Under the pieces are notes generated by a model. It saw only the letters and a program-made list of their open reading frames with translations, did not search any database and had not been told where the DNA came from. A program made the translations under genes and the position numbers. Positions 1-14,100 of a DNA stretch of 64,000 nucleotides are shown one piece after another. The stretch covers positions 41,162,305 through 41,226,304 of the forward strand of contig JARCOQ010000004.1 in assembly GCA_029207755.1 (NCBI GenBank), read 5' to 3'. Numbering within the stretch: position 1 is the first letter of the stretch; every line of letters starts with the position of its first letter. Origin of the DNA: Chamaea fasciata (Eukaryota; Chordata; Aves; Passeriformes; Sylviidae).

Positions 1-2091
1 CCATTGAAGCAGATTTGGTCTTTTGTTAAAGCACTTGAAAGATCAGCATGTTATTTTGATTGCTGTAAATTAATCTGTCATAAAAGGCACTGCAGATTAT
101 GGCACCAAATTTTACCTTTTTCTCAAGTACTATTAATACCAGTTATGTCTTCCTTATGGATAAATACTTCCTAAAAATTCTCGATTGCAAAAAGGGCTAA
201 TATCTGTTCTAAGTGTGATGTGGTGTAGTCTTTTTATTGGTTCAAGGAAATTGGAGAAAGAAATTGTATGCAGTATTACATAGCATTGTGTTGAGCATTT
301 TCAGAGAGGTGGTACTGAAAGGTGATTTGTGACAACAAACAGAACATCACAGAGCCCACAGTTCTTTACCCTTGCATAAGGCAGTGAAAGCTGATTAAAC
401 CAAAGCAAAAACCAAACTACATCAGTTAATGAAACAGAACAAAATTTGCATTAAATTCTGGGTTTTTTGTCAGAATATATTTCCTGTACTGTCATGTACA
501 TGACAGACATTTCCAAGATTATTGTACATATTATGGAGCACATGTATGCATGTTTAATCCAATTCTCTTATCAAAATGAGGAGAAATCTTCTAATGACTC
601 ACAAAGTGGAGCCTACAATATCTGGTACACAGAGTGGATATTTACTTTGAAATTTTGAGCCAGGCTACTACCAGGATCCTCAGGGACAAAAAACAGAATC
701 TGTGCCCAGGTTTATTCCTTAAAACCTTGGGTACAGCCCAATGTCCCAGTAAATAGGGCAAGTGGACATTTGGTTATTCTTAGATTTTGGTGGTTAATTT
801 GTTTTAATTTTTTAAAAAAATTCTGCATTTCCTGCATCACTTATATTTCTAAAGAGGCAGATTTTTGCTTTATAAATGTTTGGAGAAAAGCTTCACTTTA
901 TTAGGCCTGGTTTAATTCTATATCACTTTAACTTGTGCTTCAATAATCTTGCTATCCAGAGCTTCATGGTATTTGAGAAAATCCATTATCTTTCCCTCTG
1001 GCTGCTATTAATCAATAAAGAACAGTTTATTCAAAACCATCCTGTACTTGAATGTATCAGTCCTCAGGAATTCAGGACTATAGAAATCCTTGCAAGAGAT
1101 CATCTGCCTGGCATGTACCCTGTTCTCCTCTCAGGGTTAGTTTTACTAGCTGGTTACACCTGATTCTGTCCACCATAGCTATCCATGTAACCCCATTTAC
1201 ATTTTGAGTTGTCTCTGATTTTGAAATACTGTGTAGAAGGCACAGACTCAGTTTTGTACAGTTACCCAAGAGCCAAAGACTGTTTATGATTTTTGTATGA
1301 GTAACTCTACTATTATAAACAGGAGGCTGTAAATCCGATAAAAAGATGAGATCTCATATTTCTCAGGAAAATGAAGGATGAATCCCATTGAAGATGATAT
1401 TGATGTCTTTCCAGTTGGTCATCTTCTTCTCAAGAACACTTCTAAATTGGGCAAGTCCGTCAAACCAAGCACTGAAGTGAAAAGTACAAGAAAAAGACTG
1501 GTCACTTTCCTGAAACTCCATACGGTCTAGTCAACATTTTGTATAAGGTTCAATTCTCCTTTTTATCTGTGGCCATCTTGCTTTGTTAATAAACAGTTTT
1601 ACTTTTTTTCATTTTCATCCCCTGGTATACATTTCTCTCATTGGCAGAAGAAAAGCGAGTTATTGAAACCCTTTCTCCTTAGAAGAAATGCTCGTTCCAG
1701 GGTGTTTTTCTCCTGTAATTTGTCTTAAAATCCAATGGGGTTTCCTCACATAGGGGAAAAAAAACAGAGAATGAGTCTCTTTTTTTCTCAAGTACTACCA
1801 ATCCCACCTCTGAGTGTCCTCCATACCTCCACCTTAGTCTCTACATGCCTAAATAACTGAAAATTCAGCAGGATTTCTTTTCTCTGCAGCAGAGGAATGT
1901 TTTCACCACTGTAGCTGTTCTACAAGCTTTTGTATATATGTTTTCTAGTTCGTATTAGAATAATTTTTTTTGGTTAAAAAGAATAGTTTATTTGTTTAAT
2001 GAGATTCAAAAATTCCTCCACCCATCTCCAAGAGGAAAAATTTTACGTGGCTTTGTGTTTGTATTTTTTACAAACAGATCAGGTCATTACC
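1..2091. other. AT-rich non-coding DNA, no feature recognised
   Basis: No gene, RNA or recognisable repeat is seen. Open frames here are under 100 codons, have ordinary AT-rich composition and match no protein family I recognise. Short A and T runs are scattered through it. It could be intronic or intergenic. Confidence 0.6.
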
Positions 2092-2107
2092 AACCGCTTC
2101 TGCGGTT
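2092..2107. repeat. Small GC-rich hairpin, 6-bp arms
   Basis: The 6-mer AACCGC at 2092-2097 is followed by the loop TTCT and its exact reverse complement GCGGTT at 2102-2107. It is unusually CpG-containing for the surrounding AT-rich DNA. It ends 14 bp before the larger hairpin at 2122-2177, and both loops contain the string TTCT. On its own it would be unremarkable. The closeness to a much stronger hairpin is why it is listed. Confidence 0.75.
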
Positions 2108-2121
2108 TTTGAATTGCAACC

Positions 2122-2177
2122 AATTCAAACTTTGGCAGTGAATAACCCTTCTGTTATTCACTGCCAAAGTTTGAATT
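2122..2177. repeat. Perfect 25-bp inverted repeat (hairpin), 6-nt loop
   Basis: Positions 2122-2146 (starting AATTCAAACTTTGG) and 2153-2177 are exact reverse complements over 25 bases, separated by the loop CCTTCT at 2147-2152. Both strands could therefore form a 25-bp stem. Perfect arms of this length are far beyond chance in a 64-kb window. They imply either a recent inverted duplication, a small palindromic transposon remnant, or selection on an RNA or DNA structure. The stem has no mismatches or bulges, which is less typical of a conserved microRNA precursor, and no flanking target-site duplication is evident. Function unknown. Confidence 0.95.
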
Positions 2178-5100
2178 TTTATGTGATTTGGTTCTATTAC
2201 CAATTGTTTTCGGATACTTTTTTAAAAGCCAAAATTTATCTATACAGTCACATCATGAACGATCCTTTTGAGAGTAACAGTGGGGTGGACTGAGCAGTTT
2301 CTAATTTGTTCCTGCTACTATCCCCTTTTTATCCTGCAGGGGTGCATGAACACCATCACTCTGCAATGTGGCTGAGAGGAATTGTATTGACCCACACATA
2401 CCAGAGTAAATTCACATGTTTAAATCTTTGAAAAATTAGTGCTAAATAAAGAAAATAAACCTGATATAATGTCATTATCTGCCAAATATTATCAAACAAC
2501 CCGTGGAAGAGCTACCAGTTTGAGGTTTCTCTCTTCCTTTACAGATATGCTACAGAAAGGAGTAAAAGTGGGTACTGGAGAAAGATGCCAGTGCAGAGAG
2601 TAGAGGGTCTTTAAGGAAGGCTGCTTGGTACAGTGAAGGGTGTGAAATAACTGTCATATATGGAATGCATCTTATTTTTAAGGAAAAATCCTTTAAATAC
2701 CATGTGATTAAATTCACTGCCATTTCCAGCCTTTGGTTGCTTATTAATCAGCATTTCTTCAACTTTTGCATAAGAATTTTACCCTGTATAGTGCCTTCTT
2801 GGCAAAGGTCAGCTAACTGGTCCCAAAAGAGGGAGAGGGCTTTTGACATTTTACTGAAGCCCTGGTGCTTAGTGATTACATTTAGAAAATTAAGAAAAAA
2901 CTGTCTGGAAAATAAAAAGGTGTGTTCCATAATACTTACCTTTAATCACACAGAAAAGATACGTTGGTGCACCACAATTTTGATATTTTACCAGTGCTGA
3001 ACTTGGGCCCAGTTGGTGTCCTGCTCAGGCTGTGTACTCCTTGGTTCTCTCCTGCTACTGACTTTGTGAATGACATATTTCCACTCTGAGTTTAGATGAT
3101 CTGAGGAATATAGTGCCGTTTGACAAAGCAAGCTGTTGTTTCTCTTGAACTAAATAATGCTGTGGGTTTTGAACACTGCATACATAGGTTTGGTCTACTC
3201 CTAACCTTTTAACCCATTTTGCCAGTGTTGTTAAATCTAAATGAAGATTATTTTACCGATCTGGGGATTATTGCAAAGATCTGATGTACAGTTTTTCATT
3301 CTACAATAAAGATAAAGCCTGCAGAGTTGGTTTTGTTTTGTTTTGTTTTTTTCCCCTATAGATCTTTATTGCATTGAGCAAAAAGGATGACTGTCATAAT
3401 CCTCTGTTACAGAGACCAGGCAGAGCAATGCTTATTACACAAACCAACTTTTTTGGTTGGGCTAATTTCCTAAATTATTAAGTATACAAAAAGCTAAACA
3501 AAATTACAAACTTTTAATGAGAATACTTATTCTTTTGGGCTATACTCAATAGATTAGCTTTCACTTTGTGGAGATTTGCTCTTAGTAAGAAATGTTTGCT
3601 ACCTACGTCTATTAATTTTATGAATTTATGTTTTCAATTTATTCTTGGTTAATAAGTTTTATACTAGACATTTTCACTTCAAAAATTAAAGAAATTCTTT
3701 CCCTTGGCAGCAAAAAGCCCTAAACCCTTCGTGAAATTATATGCTTCTCATTCATGCATTTTCATCCAGCTCAGTGATCTGGAAAATGTTTGAGGAAAAA
3801 AACCCTCCTTTTGTTTTGGTATGACTTGTTGCACTGGCATTATTTGATGGATTACATAAAGAATCGGATTTAGCTCTCAGAAAGTGTAATCTTTAGTAGT
3901 CTGGTTGTGGTACAGAGCTACACCTGACCCTAACTGCCCCAGTTTATGACTGGTACTGACTGTAAAGTTTGACTGGTAAAGTGTGACATGAGAACCAAGG
4001 TAACTGATTGCTTGATTGTCAGTTCCAAGCATGGTACCGGAATGAAAATAATGTAGTTAAATAGATCTAAGCACTGATCATAAAACTGTGAAATGAAGTC
4101 AGCAAACACATACTGTGTATTTAAGAGACGCCTGCATTATGTCATGAAGGACATAAATTCCCACTTTATTCAGAACCAGGATGAAAACCTGAAGAGTGCA
4201 TTAACACTAAGCTTAGTAGATTTTAAAGGAGTATCTTTCCTAATTTTATGATTCTTGAAATATTACTAAAAATATTGAAAATTTATCCAGCTATATAAAA
4301 AGCTTTTCTTAAAAAATGCCTCAAATGGGACCAAGACAAAGTTTTTAATTTTCCATTGTTAAGGCTTATCTCTAGGAAAAGACTCCTGAACAGCATATTG
4401 CTTCTCTCAGCACCCATGGCCCATCAGGGAAGTGCACTTTCTGGGATCCAGGTGCAATTTTTTGTCCTTGCTGCAAACTTTGTTATCTGCTGTGGTTCTT
4501 ACCTGTCCAAATGATGCAAAATACCACAGGGATGGTATCAGTACATATTTACCGAAATTTTTTACTTTACAAGACCATTAAGTTGGCCAAAATGGGATGA
4601 AATTGAAGCAACAACCTCATTTTTAAATTAAGACTTCAAAGGTGCGGATGCACATTAGATCTGTTTTCCTTATTATTTCCTTAGAACACAGTTTAATTTT
4701 GTTTTTAGAGCTGAATCCTGTATTAAAGCTGTGTGCTGAAAGAGCTGACTATGTGAAAAATGCAATAGATTTCATGTGATGCTATGTGCTTCGTGTAACT
4801 TTGTACAGTGTGGATGACTGCTGAAGTGTGACTATGCTAATAAGTTTTCTGGAATTTCCATATGTTTTGTTTACTTTTACCAGGAAAGCATTTACCTGTT
4901 ATTGGCAACATATATTTCATAAATATATTGCCATGAGCCTCATATAAAAAGGCTGAAATTCTTTCTACTTACTTCTTCCAATGTATTCAGGAAAGCTTTT
5001 CTTCCTAGGAAGGGTTACCTTCATTAGCCTCTTAAAATCAATTAAAAAATATTTTGGAGTTGACAAATCATTAATGCAAGCAAAACTCTAAAAATAGTTT

Positions 5101-8100
5101 TTAATAAAATAAATTAAAATTAGGGCTTCCATGTCCTTGATTTTGTGTTATTTGGTCACTTATGCATGCATACAGTTTTGTGTCCTTAATTCTTCTCCTG
5201 TTTATAGAAATGCTCATTTACCAGAGAAGAAAATTGTATGTTATGAATATGTACAGAAGGAACATCAGGTTCTTTTAAATTTATTGTCAGCTGCTCATGG
5301 AGAGGCATTCAAAAGGCAGTGCATGCTTTCATGTACTTAGCATACTACTTTCTTTCATGGAGACACTTTATTTTTGGAAAAATGGGTCCTTGCATTCAAA
5401 GGCACATAGTGAGTCATGCAGAAGTTGAGTGATGAGTGTGTAAACTTAAAGCAGGAAAAACTGAAGTACATGCAACTATGGTTAAAGACTAACATCAAAG
5501 TTATAACTGAGTGAGTATATCTTCAATACAAATCCTGCCACTCAGGCAGGATCTGGCTGAAGTACAGATGTGTTTTCCTCATTTGTCAATGATTTTGACT
5601 TTTAATTAGGGGACTTGAAACTCTATACTGGTGAAAAAACAACAAAAAATGGTTTATTTTTATTAAGGTTCAGACCTTCAGTTGATTAGAGATTGGGGCT
5701 AGGAAAATAATGCTGTAGTCATAATTTGCAGGATTTTTACAGTATCACTTGCCTCTGAAGAACATGTCCTTATTGTTCAGTGCTAATACTGTTTTAGCAA
5801 CAGGTCGTTTTTATAAATAGTGCTATAACACAAAAGAAGAGGTTTGGGTGCTGGATTTACATAGTTTCAGACTTGCTTATGTTATGAATGTCACAGGTGC
5901 TCTCTGTGTTTAAGCATAGACACATGGCAAATTTAGAGGAACTCTGGAACAGAAAAAAAAGGTAAAAAGAGATTCCTTTGAATCAGTTGATTGAGACATG
6001 TGATTGACTCAGAGTGTTGAAACTCTTTGACAAGATGTAAAAAAATTTGGGGTTTTTTTGAATCTTTTAATTATGGGCACTTTCTCTCATTAAAAAATGC
6101 TTTAATCTTCAACACTTAGAGACCTTTTCCTATACTGATAGTATCCTTCAATTTTAAAATTTAACATTTTCTGCTGCTTCAGAAGGTTTACTTGCAACAA
6201 TCAGTTACTCTCAAAAAGAACTGCATAATGATCACTCTTCAGTAATTATCACTACTGTGGTTCACTTGCAAGTCAGCTGGCACATTTCTGTTCCATTTAT
6301 TGAGTTCCTACATTTAGATGCAGTTCAGTTTCCCTAGTGTACTTCACTGTCAATTCCAGATAAAAGTCTACACCTCTTTCCCCTGTGACCATTTAACCTC
6401 TTCACAATCAAGAATCAGAATTTGATACGGTAATCTTTCACATCCTGCTCTCAGTTACATGAACAAAAATTTGCATCTACCTTAACTGGATGATAAACAC
6501 TCCAGTTACATTTCAGACTAGTTCTGAGTCGCAGTTTTGTTTTCTTGACATACGGCAACATCTTGAAAGCACAACTTCTGTTTAAAGAGTAGCAAATCTG
6601 CAAATGATAAATTATGGAGACAAAACAAATGCCTAGAAAACACTTTGAGATTTAAAGGGCTACTGTTAATTATTTTGATGTTTGAACCAGGACAGAAGTC
6701 CAATAGGAAGATTAGTTCATGAAAAGTTCATGAAAATTTCAATACATCTTTCATTGAAAACAATAACCAAAGTGACAAAGAAAGGAACACATCTGTTTAG
6801 ACTCTCTTAATCTGTTGAAATAGGGTGTATTTAATATCACCTAATATCACATGAAAAAGAAAAGTAGAGACCATTTTAAACTGTTCACACACAAGAATAT
6901 ATACCAATACTCCTCATTAATTGCCATACTATCGTTTTGGCTGAAGTGATTCTACTTTGCGTGCAACCTAAATATTAGAGTAATTTTAAGTTATTTCCCA
7001 GTACAAATGTCCAATTGGAAGACAAAAGCCCTGGTGTATAGGTAGTCATTAATACTTGCTGTTTATTGAGAGTTTCTGGATGCCAAAACTATTATCATAT
7101 TTCTGTTATGAAGCCCAACAATAAGTAATGAATGTACCATTTTCCTATGCCTGATGAATTGGGTTTTTTTCCCTGTTACTATGGATGCTGTAGTTTATCA
7201 TATTGCCATGGCACCTCAGCTATAAATTCCTGTGTCCCATATTCCTGAGTAATAATCATGCATCTTTAGCATGAAAAGTACAGACTTGCTCCAAAACCTC
7301 AGGTCTCTTCAGTGAACACAGATTGGCATAACCTAAGAACAGTTAAAACTAGGCTTTTAGCTTTGTGAGCAGGCATAGGTCAAAATAAACACAAGAACTT
7401 TTTCCATTTAAGTCACATATACACAGACCAGCCTATTAAATGGAAGAATTCTAGGGTGAAGCTTATGTTGTAATATTTTTTTCTTTTTATAAATCAGTGT
7501 TTCAATCACAATTTGAAAGCTCTCTGGAGTGAAGTAAGAGGCAGAATCTAGTGATAAGAAAAGTGCCTTTTGCATAGCATTTGAGATGATTAAAAGCTTT
7601 TCAAAGCTTTTCTAGTCAATTACATTGCACAAATTTATGAGGAATCAGTGCCTGTTTCTGAACTGAGTATCAGATTGGCCCCTGTAGAGTATTACAACAG
7701 AACAGTAAACTCAGTCAAGGTGAAAATCCAGCAAAAGGCAAACTAATTTGCAAGGAAAACACAAATAAAATAGAAAGATGAAGCCTAGGCTGTTGTATAA
7801 CACAGAATTCCTTTTCTCTCCTTGCAGAAGATTATTTTGGCCCAGTAGTTTGACTCCCTGAGTCTCTTGGAGTCTCCACATATTTTATGAAATTAAGCAT
7901 CCAGGCAGAATGGAGGGTTTGTATTTACCCATTCTAAAAGAAAAAATGTAGTAGCCCTTGTGTTTTTTTAAATTCACATGAAAGAGAAACATTATACATT
8001 TGAAGCATAGTATACAAGCTCATAGAGAACTTCCTTTTACAATTAGAAATTATAGTAAATCTCCTAGCTCCACAGATTAACCTGATTCCTCTCTCAGTTT

Positions 8101-8716
8101 TACTGTTTTTACATCCAAGTTACACCTTTGGCCCCACATACCCCTGGGTGTGTTTACTAGCTACATCAGTAATAGGGGAGTCTGCTGTCAATACTTTAAT
8201 TTGCATAATTTAATTGCAGTCAAAAAATATTAATTTTTATTTCATTACATCTTGAAAGAACTGTCAGACACTAGAAACAAGAGCATACACTTTTAAAAAA
8301 TCTGGTGCTGAAAAAAGCCTTATTCCAGAGTTGGACCCATTTTCTCAATGAAACATCTCAACTGAAACATCTCTCTTTTTGTTCTTAGACAGAAATTTTG
8401 ACATGCTGGTTGTAAAGCACATTAGATATCCTTTTAACACTGTACCAGTGAAATTTCCCTTATGCCCAGCCATGTCACTTGTTCTAACCATATGATATTT
8501 TCTCCAAGTCTTCTCTTACTAAAATTCTATATTGCTGTGTTTCTTTTACACTACTTCTCACTTGGTTTCTCACTCAGGCTGAAGTCACAGTATAAGGTTT
8601 TTTTACCAAATAAATTTTCTTTGGAGGTTGAACAACAAAGTGCAACAGTTCTGGATAGCCTCTATAACCTTAATTACTCCAAAACACATTTTTTGTTGTT
8701 GTCGCTGCTGTTGGCC
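2178..8716. other. AT-rich non-coding DNA, no gene recognised
   Basis: About 6.5 kb without a recognisable gene or delimitable mobile element. The only distinct item is a short (TTTTG)n tract near 3329-3352, listed separately. A weak acceptor-like pyrimidine tract ending in CAG lies near 7824, but no coding frame follows it. Confidence 0.55.
3329..3352 (+). repeat. (TTTTG)n simple repeat
   Basis: Three to four successive TTTTG units run into a T homopolymer. This may be the eroded reverse complement of a retroposon A-rich tail, but no element body could be recognised next to it. Confidence 0.7.
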
Positions 8717-8960
8717 TTTTTTTTGGGGGGGGGGGAGGGACTGTGTGTGAGGGTGTGTGTGTGTGTGTATATTGTGTTTTGCTTATTTTTTTTTCTTTTG
8801 TTTTGGTTTGTTTTGATTTAGGGTTTTTTTGTTGTTTGTTTCATTATAGTTTGTCTTGGGGTTTTTTGTCGTTTTTTTGTGGGGGGGAGGTTGTTGTTGC
8901 TTGGTTTTGATTTAGTTTGATATCCTTTTCTTTTCTTTTGCTTAATAACATCACCTACGA
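8717..8960 (+). repeat. T/G-rich low-complexity block with G11 and (TG)n
   Basis: The block contains T8 followed directly by G11 (8725-8735), an imperfect (TG)n microsatellite at about 8742-8770, then runs of T with interspersed G, and a second G-run near 8881. Almost no C or A is present on the plus strand, so the two strands differ strongly in base content. The apparent open frames across it (8462-8821 plus, 8818-9090 minus) are products of this composition and not genes. Confidence 0.85.
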
Positions 8961-10240
8961 TACGATATGAAGCTTCCTTCTTGGTATAACGGGAGAATAG
9001 ATTTGCGCTTATATTCCATTGGCCATTGGAAGGATTAATTCTCCTTAATATCTTGCAATACTGTTTATAATTTACAAACTTGATATTCAAAGAAATGTGC
9101 TTTTGTTGTTTCTTTTGTAGGTTCCTACTTCACTATTTATTTTTGCAATCAAAAGACATTTGGACTTTTTCCTTCCTGGGACTCTTTGCAAGGATGAAGA
9201 TTTAAGCAAGATGAACCATAAAAGTGCATTTGCTACTAGCCCCCCCTTCCAAAACCAACCAAACAAAAACCCCAGAGAGATTAAAAAAAGTGATCTTTAA
9301 AAGGGTGATGGTATGAGTGCATTTGATTAAACAGATGGTACATGGCCTCTGAGTAACCTCCTAGCCTGCTAAATCCCCTGCCAGCACACAGTTTCCTCAT
9401 CAGGAGAGTAGAATTATGTGGGAGTGAAGGGGATTAATTTCATTTGTAGTGGCCAACTTATTTTGAGTATCATGGAGTATCTAAGCAGCTGTACCGAAAG
9501 GGTGGAGTTAGATTTCAGTGAGATATGGTTCTCAGAAATTTTCCCTTTGTTTTTCATATTTCTATTAATGTTTTTAAAGGATAACCACCCTTTCAATTTC
9601 ATTTACAGGAAGAAGTCTACCAAATAGCCACACAAAATTCTTGAGTTCAATAGGAATCTTCTTGTTTCTGAACCTATATTTCCATGCTGTGCTGGACAAT
9701 TTTACTTCCAAATAGCAGTTTAATTTTCTAAAGTAAAGGCTGTCAACAAAATTTTAATTAGGGTCTTTACCACAGAATTTCATCACACCTAAGGCAGCAA
9801 TTTCTGGGTGAAGGAAGATCAAAAGGGGGATGGGATGTCTTTGTAGGGACACTTCTGCATTCGCCTATTTATAGCAGGATTACTGCTGCAAACAATCAAT
9901 AGTTGAATTATGAAGGAAAATCCATTTTGAAAGACATAAAGTTAAGATTTCTGTTTTTCTGTGCAAGGTCTTTGTGCATGGAAAAAGACCACCCACAGTG
10001 ATTGAAGGCAGCAATGATTCAGTTGAAGTTAACAAAAATTTCCAGTGATCGTCTTGTCAATGTCTTCCTCTTTTCCTCAGAAAAGAGAAGATTTTTCAAA
10101 AGATATTTTCTAATTTGCCTTTGAACAATTTCTGACATCAGGACAGTATGCATGAAAATGTTTTTGAGAGACTAATAGGTTAATTGTTTTACCCCTGTAC
10201 TTTTCCTTACCTAATTCTACAGTTTTATTCAGGCCTCCTC

Positions 10241-10277
10241 AAAAAAAAAAAACAACAAAACAAACAAAAAACAAACA
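10241..10277 (+). repeat. A-rich tract (A12 then CAAA-type units)
   Basis: Twelve A residues are followed by AAC, CAAA and ACAAA units up to 10277. This resembles an eroded poly(A) tail of a retroposed sequence. No flanking duplication or upstream element was recognised, so it is called only as simple sequence. Confidence 0.75.
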
Positions 10278-11090
10278 GATGTCTATTCTTAAACGCCTTT
10301 TTCTCTGATAATTTTAAGTCTGAAAAGTAATAATGGTAGCAAATCCTAGCTATATTCTATATCCTTATTTCAGAATTAGAAGTCAGGTTGCTTTCGTATC
10401 TTGAGAGAAATAGTGATTTAGAATTGCAATATGGTGAATACCTAGGAACTTCATTCTTGCTAACTGTATGGAGGTTCTTACTAAAATGTCAACAGAAATC
10501 CAGAAATCATAATGAAACATCCTTTTTTTTAGATTTAAGAAGTTTGCTACAAATAAAATTAACAACCTTTTTTCTGTTTCAGCAGTGTAAAAGGGATGAA
10601 AGACAAAGTTTAAACTGGTACATACTTCAGTTTATTTTAAACTACATCTGGGATTAAAAATTCCAATAGAGCGTGTGGGTTGGGTCTGGTTTAATTTTTT
10701 AATTATAATTCTGTCATCATTACCAAAAAATCCGACTGATATGTGACTATTTATTGTCTAAACCACATTCCAATCTCTACCTTTGACCCTTCTGAGACCA
10801 CAGAGGTTGTATATTACTGGGTCCGTAATCTGACTTCAACATGAGATTTTGAATACGCTTCTGACAACTTTGTTTTCATAAAAAAAATTAGCATATTTTT
10901 CAAAGTACAAATCACTCAGTTTAATTGACTTAGGATATTGCTAATGGACTGACAAAAAGGATGAAGCAAAAATATGCTTCAATGCTTTTCAATACTTGAA
11001 TTACTCTTTTGTTTCTGAGAAATATTGCACTACGTTTAATATTTTAGGATGAATGGGTTGAATTTTATTCAGAGGAACAAAAAAGAAAGA

Positions 11091-11155
11091 AACAAAACAA
11101 ATAAACAAACAAAAAATCCTCCCCACCCCCCCCCCCCCGCCCTACCACAAAATCC
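11091..11155 (+). repeat. A/C-rich tract with C13 homopolymer
   Basis: AAAC/CAAA units are followed by CCCC, A and an uninterrupted C13 (11126-11138). The minus strand therefore carries G13 in a T/G context, which is capable of guanine quadruplex formation. It is similar in style to the tract at 30310-30427. Confidence 0.8.
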
Positions 11156-14100
11156 ACAAGAGGAATAGAGTACTTAACAAGAACAGAAATCTGAATGAAA
11201 ATAAAAATGCTTGACATTCTTCAAGTGGCTTAATTGTATATTATCAAAAGGAGTGTGGTGTTTAAAACAGCAGGAACTGTTGTAGAACAGTACTTAGGTA
11301 CAGAACTGCAGTGAAATGATGAAGGGCAAGAATTAAACCGGGAAGTTAGCAAGTACTGTTAAAAATATCTTGCATGAAAATTGTAATGACTGGAAGTGAG
11401 TCAGGAATTGTTAGCACCATATAATTGCTTAAGCTCTGAACAGATTCAAGAGGAATCAAAGTCAAAACCATGGGTCAACATACACCAATAGGTACAGAAA
11501 AGAATGAGATTGATTTGATTGTCCCCCTATTTAACAATTTAGTTGCTTATACATGCCCAAAGCTGCCTATTAAAAAAAAAACAAATCAACTTACTGAGAT
11601 GCTGTTTATGTTTATGGCAAAAGAAGATAACAATTGTGCAGGTATCTGAAAATGACAGAGGGTAGGTAGTCTATTCCTAGGATCTTTAGGGAATGGGTGC
11701 TGATGGTGGAACATGGTCACATGGTGTTACATAGCCACATGAGCACAGAAGGTGGCATGATAGACTGTAATTTCCCAAAAATAATAGGGCAGAAACCAGA
11801 TTCCCTGTTCTACTCTTTCCTTAGTGTAGTCAAATTTTGTCTTCCCTCTACACTGATGATTCTTATGTTTCTGGCTACTTAGCCTGACTTAATAATGAAA
11901 TACACCTCAGGTTATTTCACAGAGGTAGCAAGAGATATTTTGGAGCAAGGGCTTCAAACTGCACAGGTTGACGAGGACATTAAACTTGGCGCCTTGCACT
12001 GTACATTTGCTATGACTATCACAGTGTTTGTCGGATTAGACAGGATTCATCACAAATAGTTGAAGAAGCCTAAATTCTCCTGCGGATAACGGAAGCTCAA
12101 GACAGCTAACTTCAGTCCTTTCAAACTTTCTTAAGACCTGATAAGAATTCACTACGATATCAAATGAAAATTAAGATATAGAGGAGAAAGTGATGGACTA
12201 AGTAAAGTGCCCAGGCAGAGCAGAACAGAACATCTGTCCTTTTCAGGGACATGTACACTGTTTTCTGAGAGGAAATGCATATGATTGTGTTTGAAATAAA
12301 AGATAATAGCCAGACTTTTTTCATCAATCCAATATTCTAGTGAGTTTGTGGTTAAGCTGGATTGTCGACTTACATGCAGTAGGTGCTAGACTGAGTTCTT
12401 TCATATTCTTGATTAATATGTAGTGTTGATACAGCAACCTGTGAAAAACTGTGCTGATATTCTCTCCCATGGAATATGGTTGCAAAATCACTTAGCAAAT
12501 GAACATTTTGGTACATGATGAAACTAGCCCATAAATTAACTTTCCTGTCATTGATGATGTAAATAACCTAGGGACTCTAATCTACTATTTGCATGTCTGT
12601 TCCTTGAAAATTTTTGCCACTTGTGAATGATAACTGTTTTGGCTCCAAGAAATGAACAAGTACTCCAACATTGTAAGGATGGTGCAGCATATCTTTGATC
12701 ACATATTTACTGAATTTAGTATTTTTCTTCAGTATATGAATTGGTTGTCCAAGGATTGTGACTGTTACTTATTAACTCATTCTGTTTATTGACTGCAGAG
12801 TTAAGTGCAGGAGTTCTTCCCGTGCATCTTGACTAGATATTTTCTGTAAGAATCTCACACTGAAGATTTTTTGATAAATAAATTTAGTGAGCAGATCATC
12901 CAGAAAATAATATTTCTGATGCATTTAATCAGAGTATTAATGCATTAGTGTTTTCTGATGTCAAGAAAATACCATGAAATTTTGAAAAGGAATATCAGAA
13001 TAAGTGAATTTTAATGTTGTAATTCTTGAATAATGCACATAGTAAATAATTTCTGCAAGTCCTCCCCACCTATAAAACCTTTTGTTTTCATTTTTGTAGA
13101 AAACTGATAGTCGTTACATGTTTTTGTTTTGAGATAGAATGTCTGAGGAAATTGTGGAATACTTGGGAACTGTATGAAAAACTGTGGGATATTTCCCAAG
13201 ATCAGAATCAGATAAAACTTCTGAAGAGACAACCTCCTGAGGCAGTTGCCTGGACTAAGCTGAAAGGAACTGACACAAAGGGGAAAACATTTCAGTGAGA
13301 CTGCAAATTTCCTGTGGAATGTCCTTGTCCCATGGACATAGCTTCCATGTCATATTGTTTGTTTTTTCATGGCTGAGGTGTTTTCCTCAAGATGAAAGAA
13401 AAAGCATTTTCTAAAGAACTGGATTCACAATGAAGGTACAGGCAATGAATCCAGACAACCCTGATCTTACAAACAAACTTCCTGTATGTAGGTAGCAGGA
13501 GCATTCTCTTTCCGTCCTTGTTTTTCCTCCTTCTTGTGATATGAAAAGAAGGGAATTATCTGCAAACTGATAAGTTATGGTCAGGAGATGGTGTGCGTCC
13601 CATTGCACAGTTTTGAAAAGCGTTTTCTGAGCTAATGTAGGCTAGACAGATTTTTGAAATACAGATGTCACACAAACTTTAGAACCAGAGTTTCATTATT
13701 TGAATGTCAGGACCTATATCATGAAAGGTCTGTTGCAGGAAATTTGTTGCTTCTCACTGAGCAGAAGATTTTACTTTTCTCCTGCATTGTTGAGCAACGA
13801 TTTACTTAAAAAGGGAAGAGAAGTACTAGATTGTTCTATAGAACTGGAGAACCACACTGTTAACATGCTAAGCACAGCTTCAGCTTTTCAAGCAAATGAG
13901 TTAATTAAAGGTGCAAAGCTCACCACATGACAGATGTTCAACTGTTTAGCGTGCTTGAACTCTTATTTCAGGTTAGCACTTGTCTGATTAAACACACTGC
14001 ATTATGAAAGATTTAAAGCATTTAAAAATATCCTTTCTCTCACTTCCAAGTAACTCAGGTATATGAAATCGAGAATGAACCAGAGGGGCACATTGATTAA

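Noticed and set aside
2102..2120. Resemblance to a mariner-derived palindromic element (GCGGTTTTTG)
   Set aside because: Only a short motif is similar. The larger palindrome arms do not match that family and the outer ends do not pair.
2122..2177. Calling the perfect hairpin a microRNA gene
   Set aside because: The stem is perfect and short, without the bulges and flanking stem usual in conserved precursors, and no known mature sequence was recognised. It was kept as an inverted repeat only.
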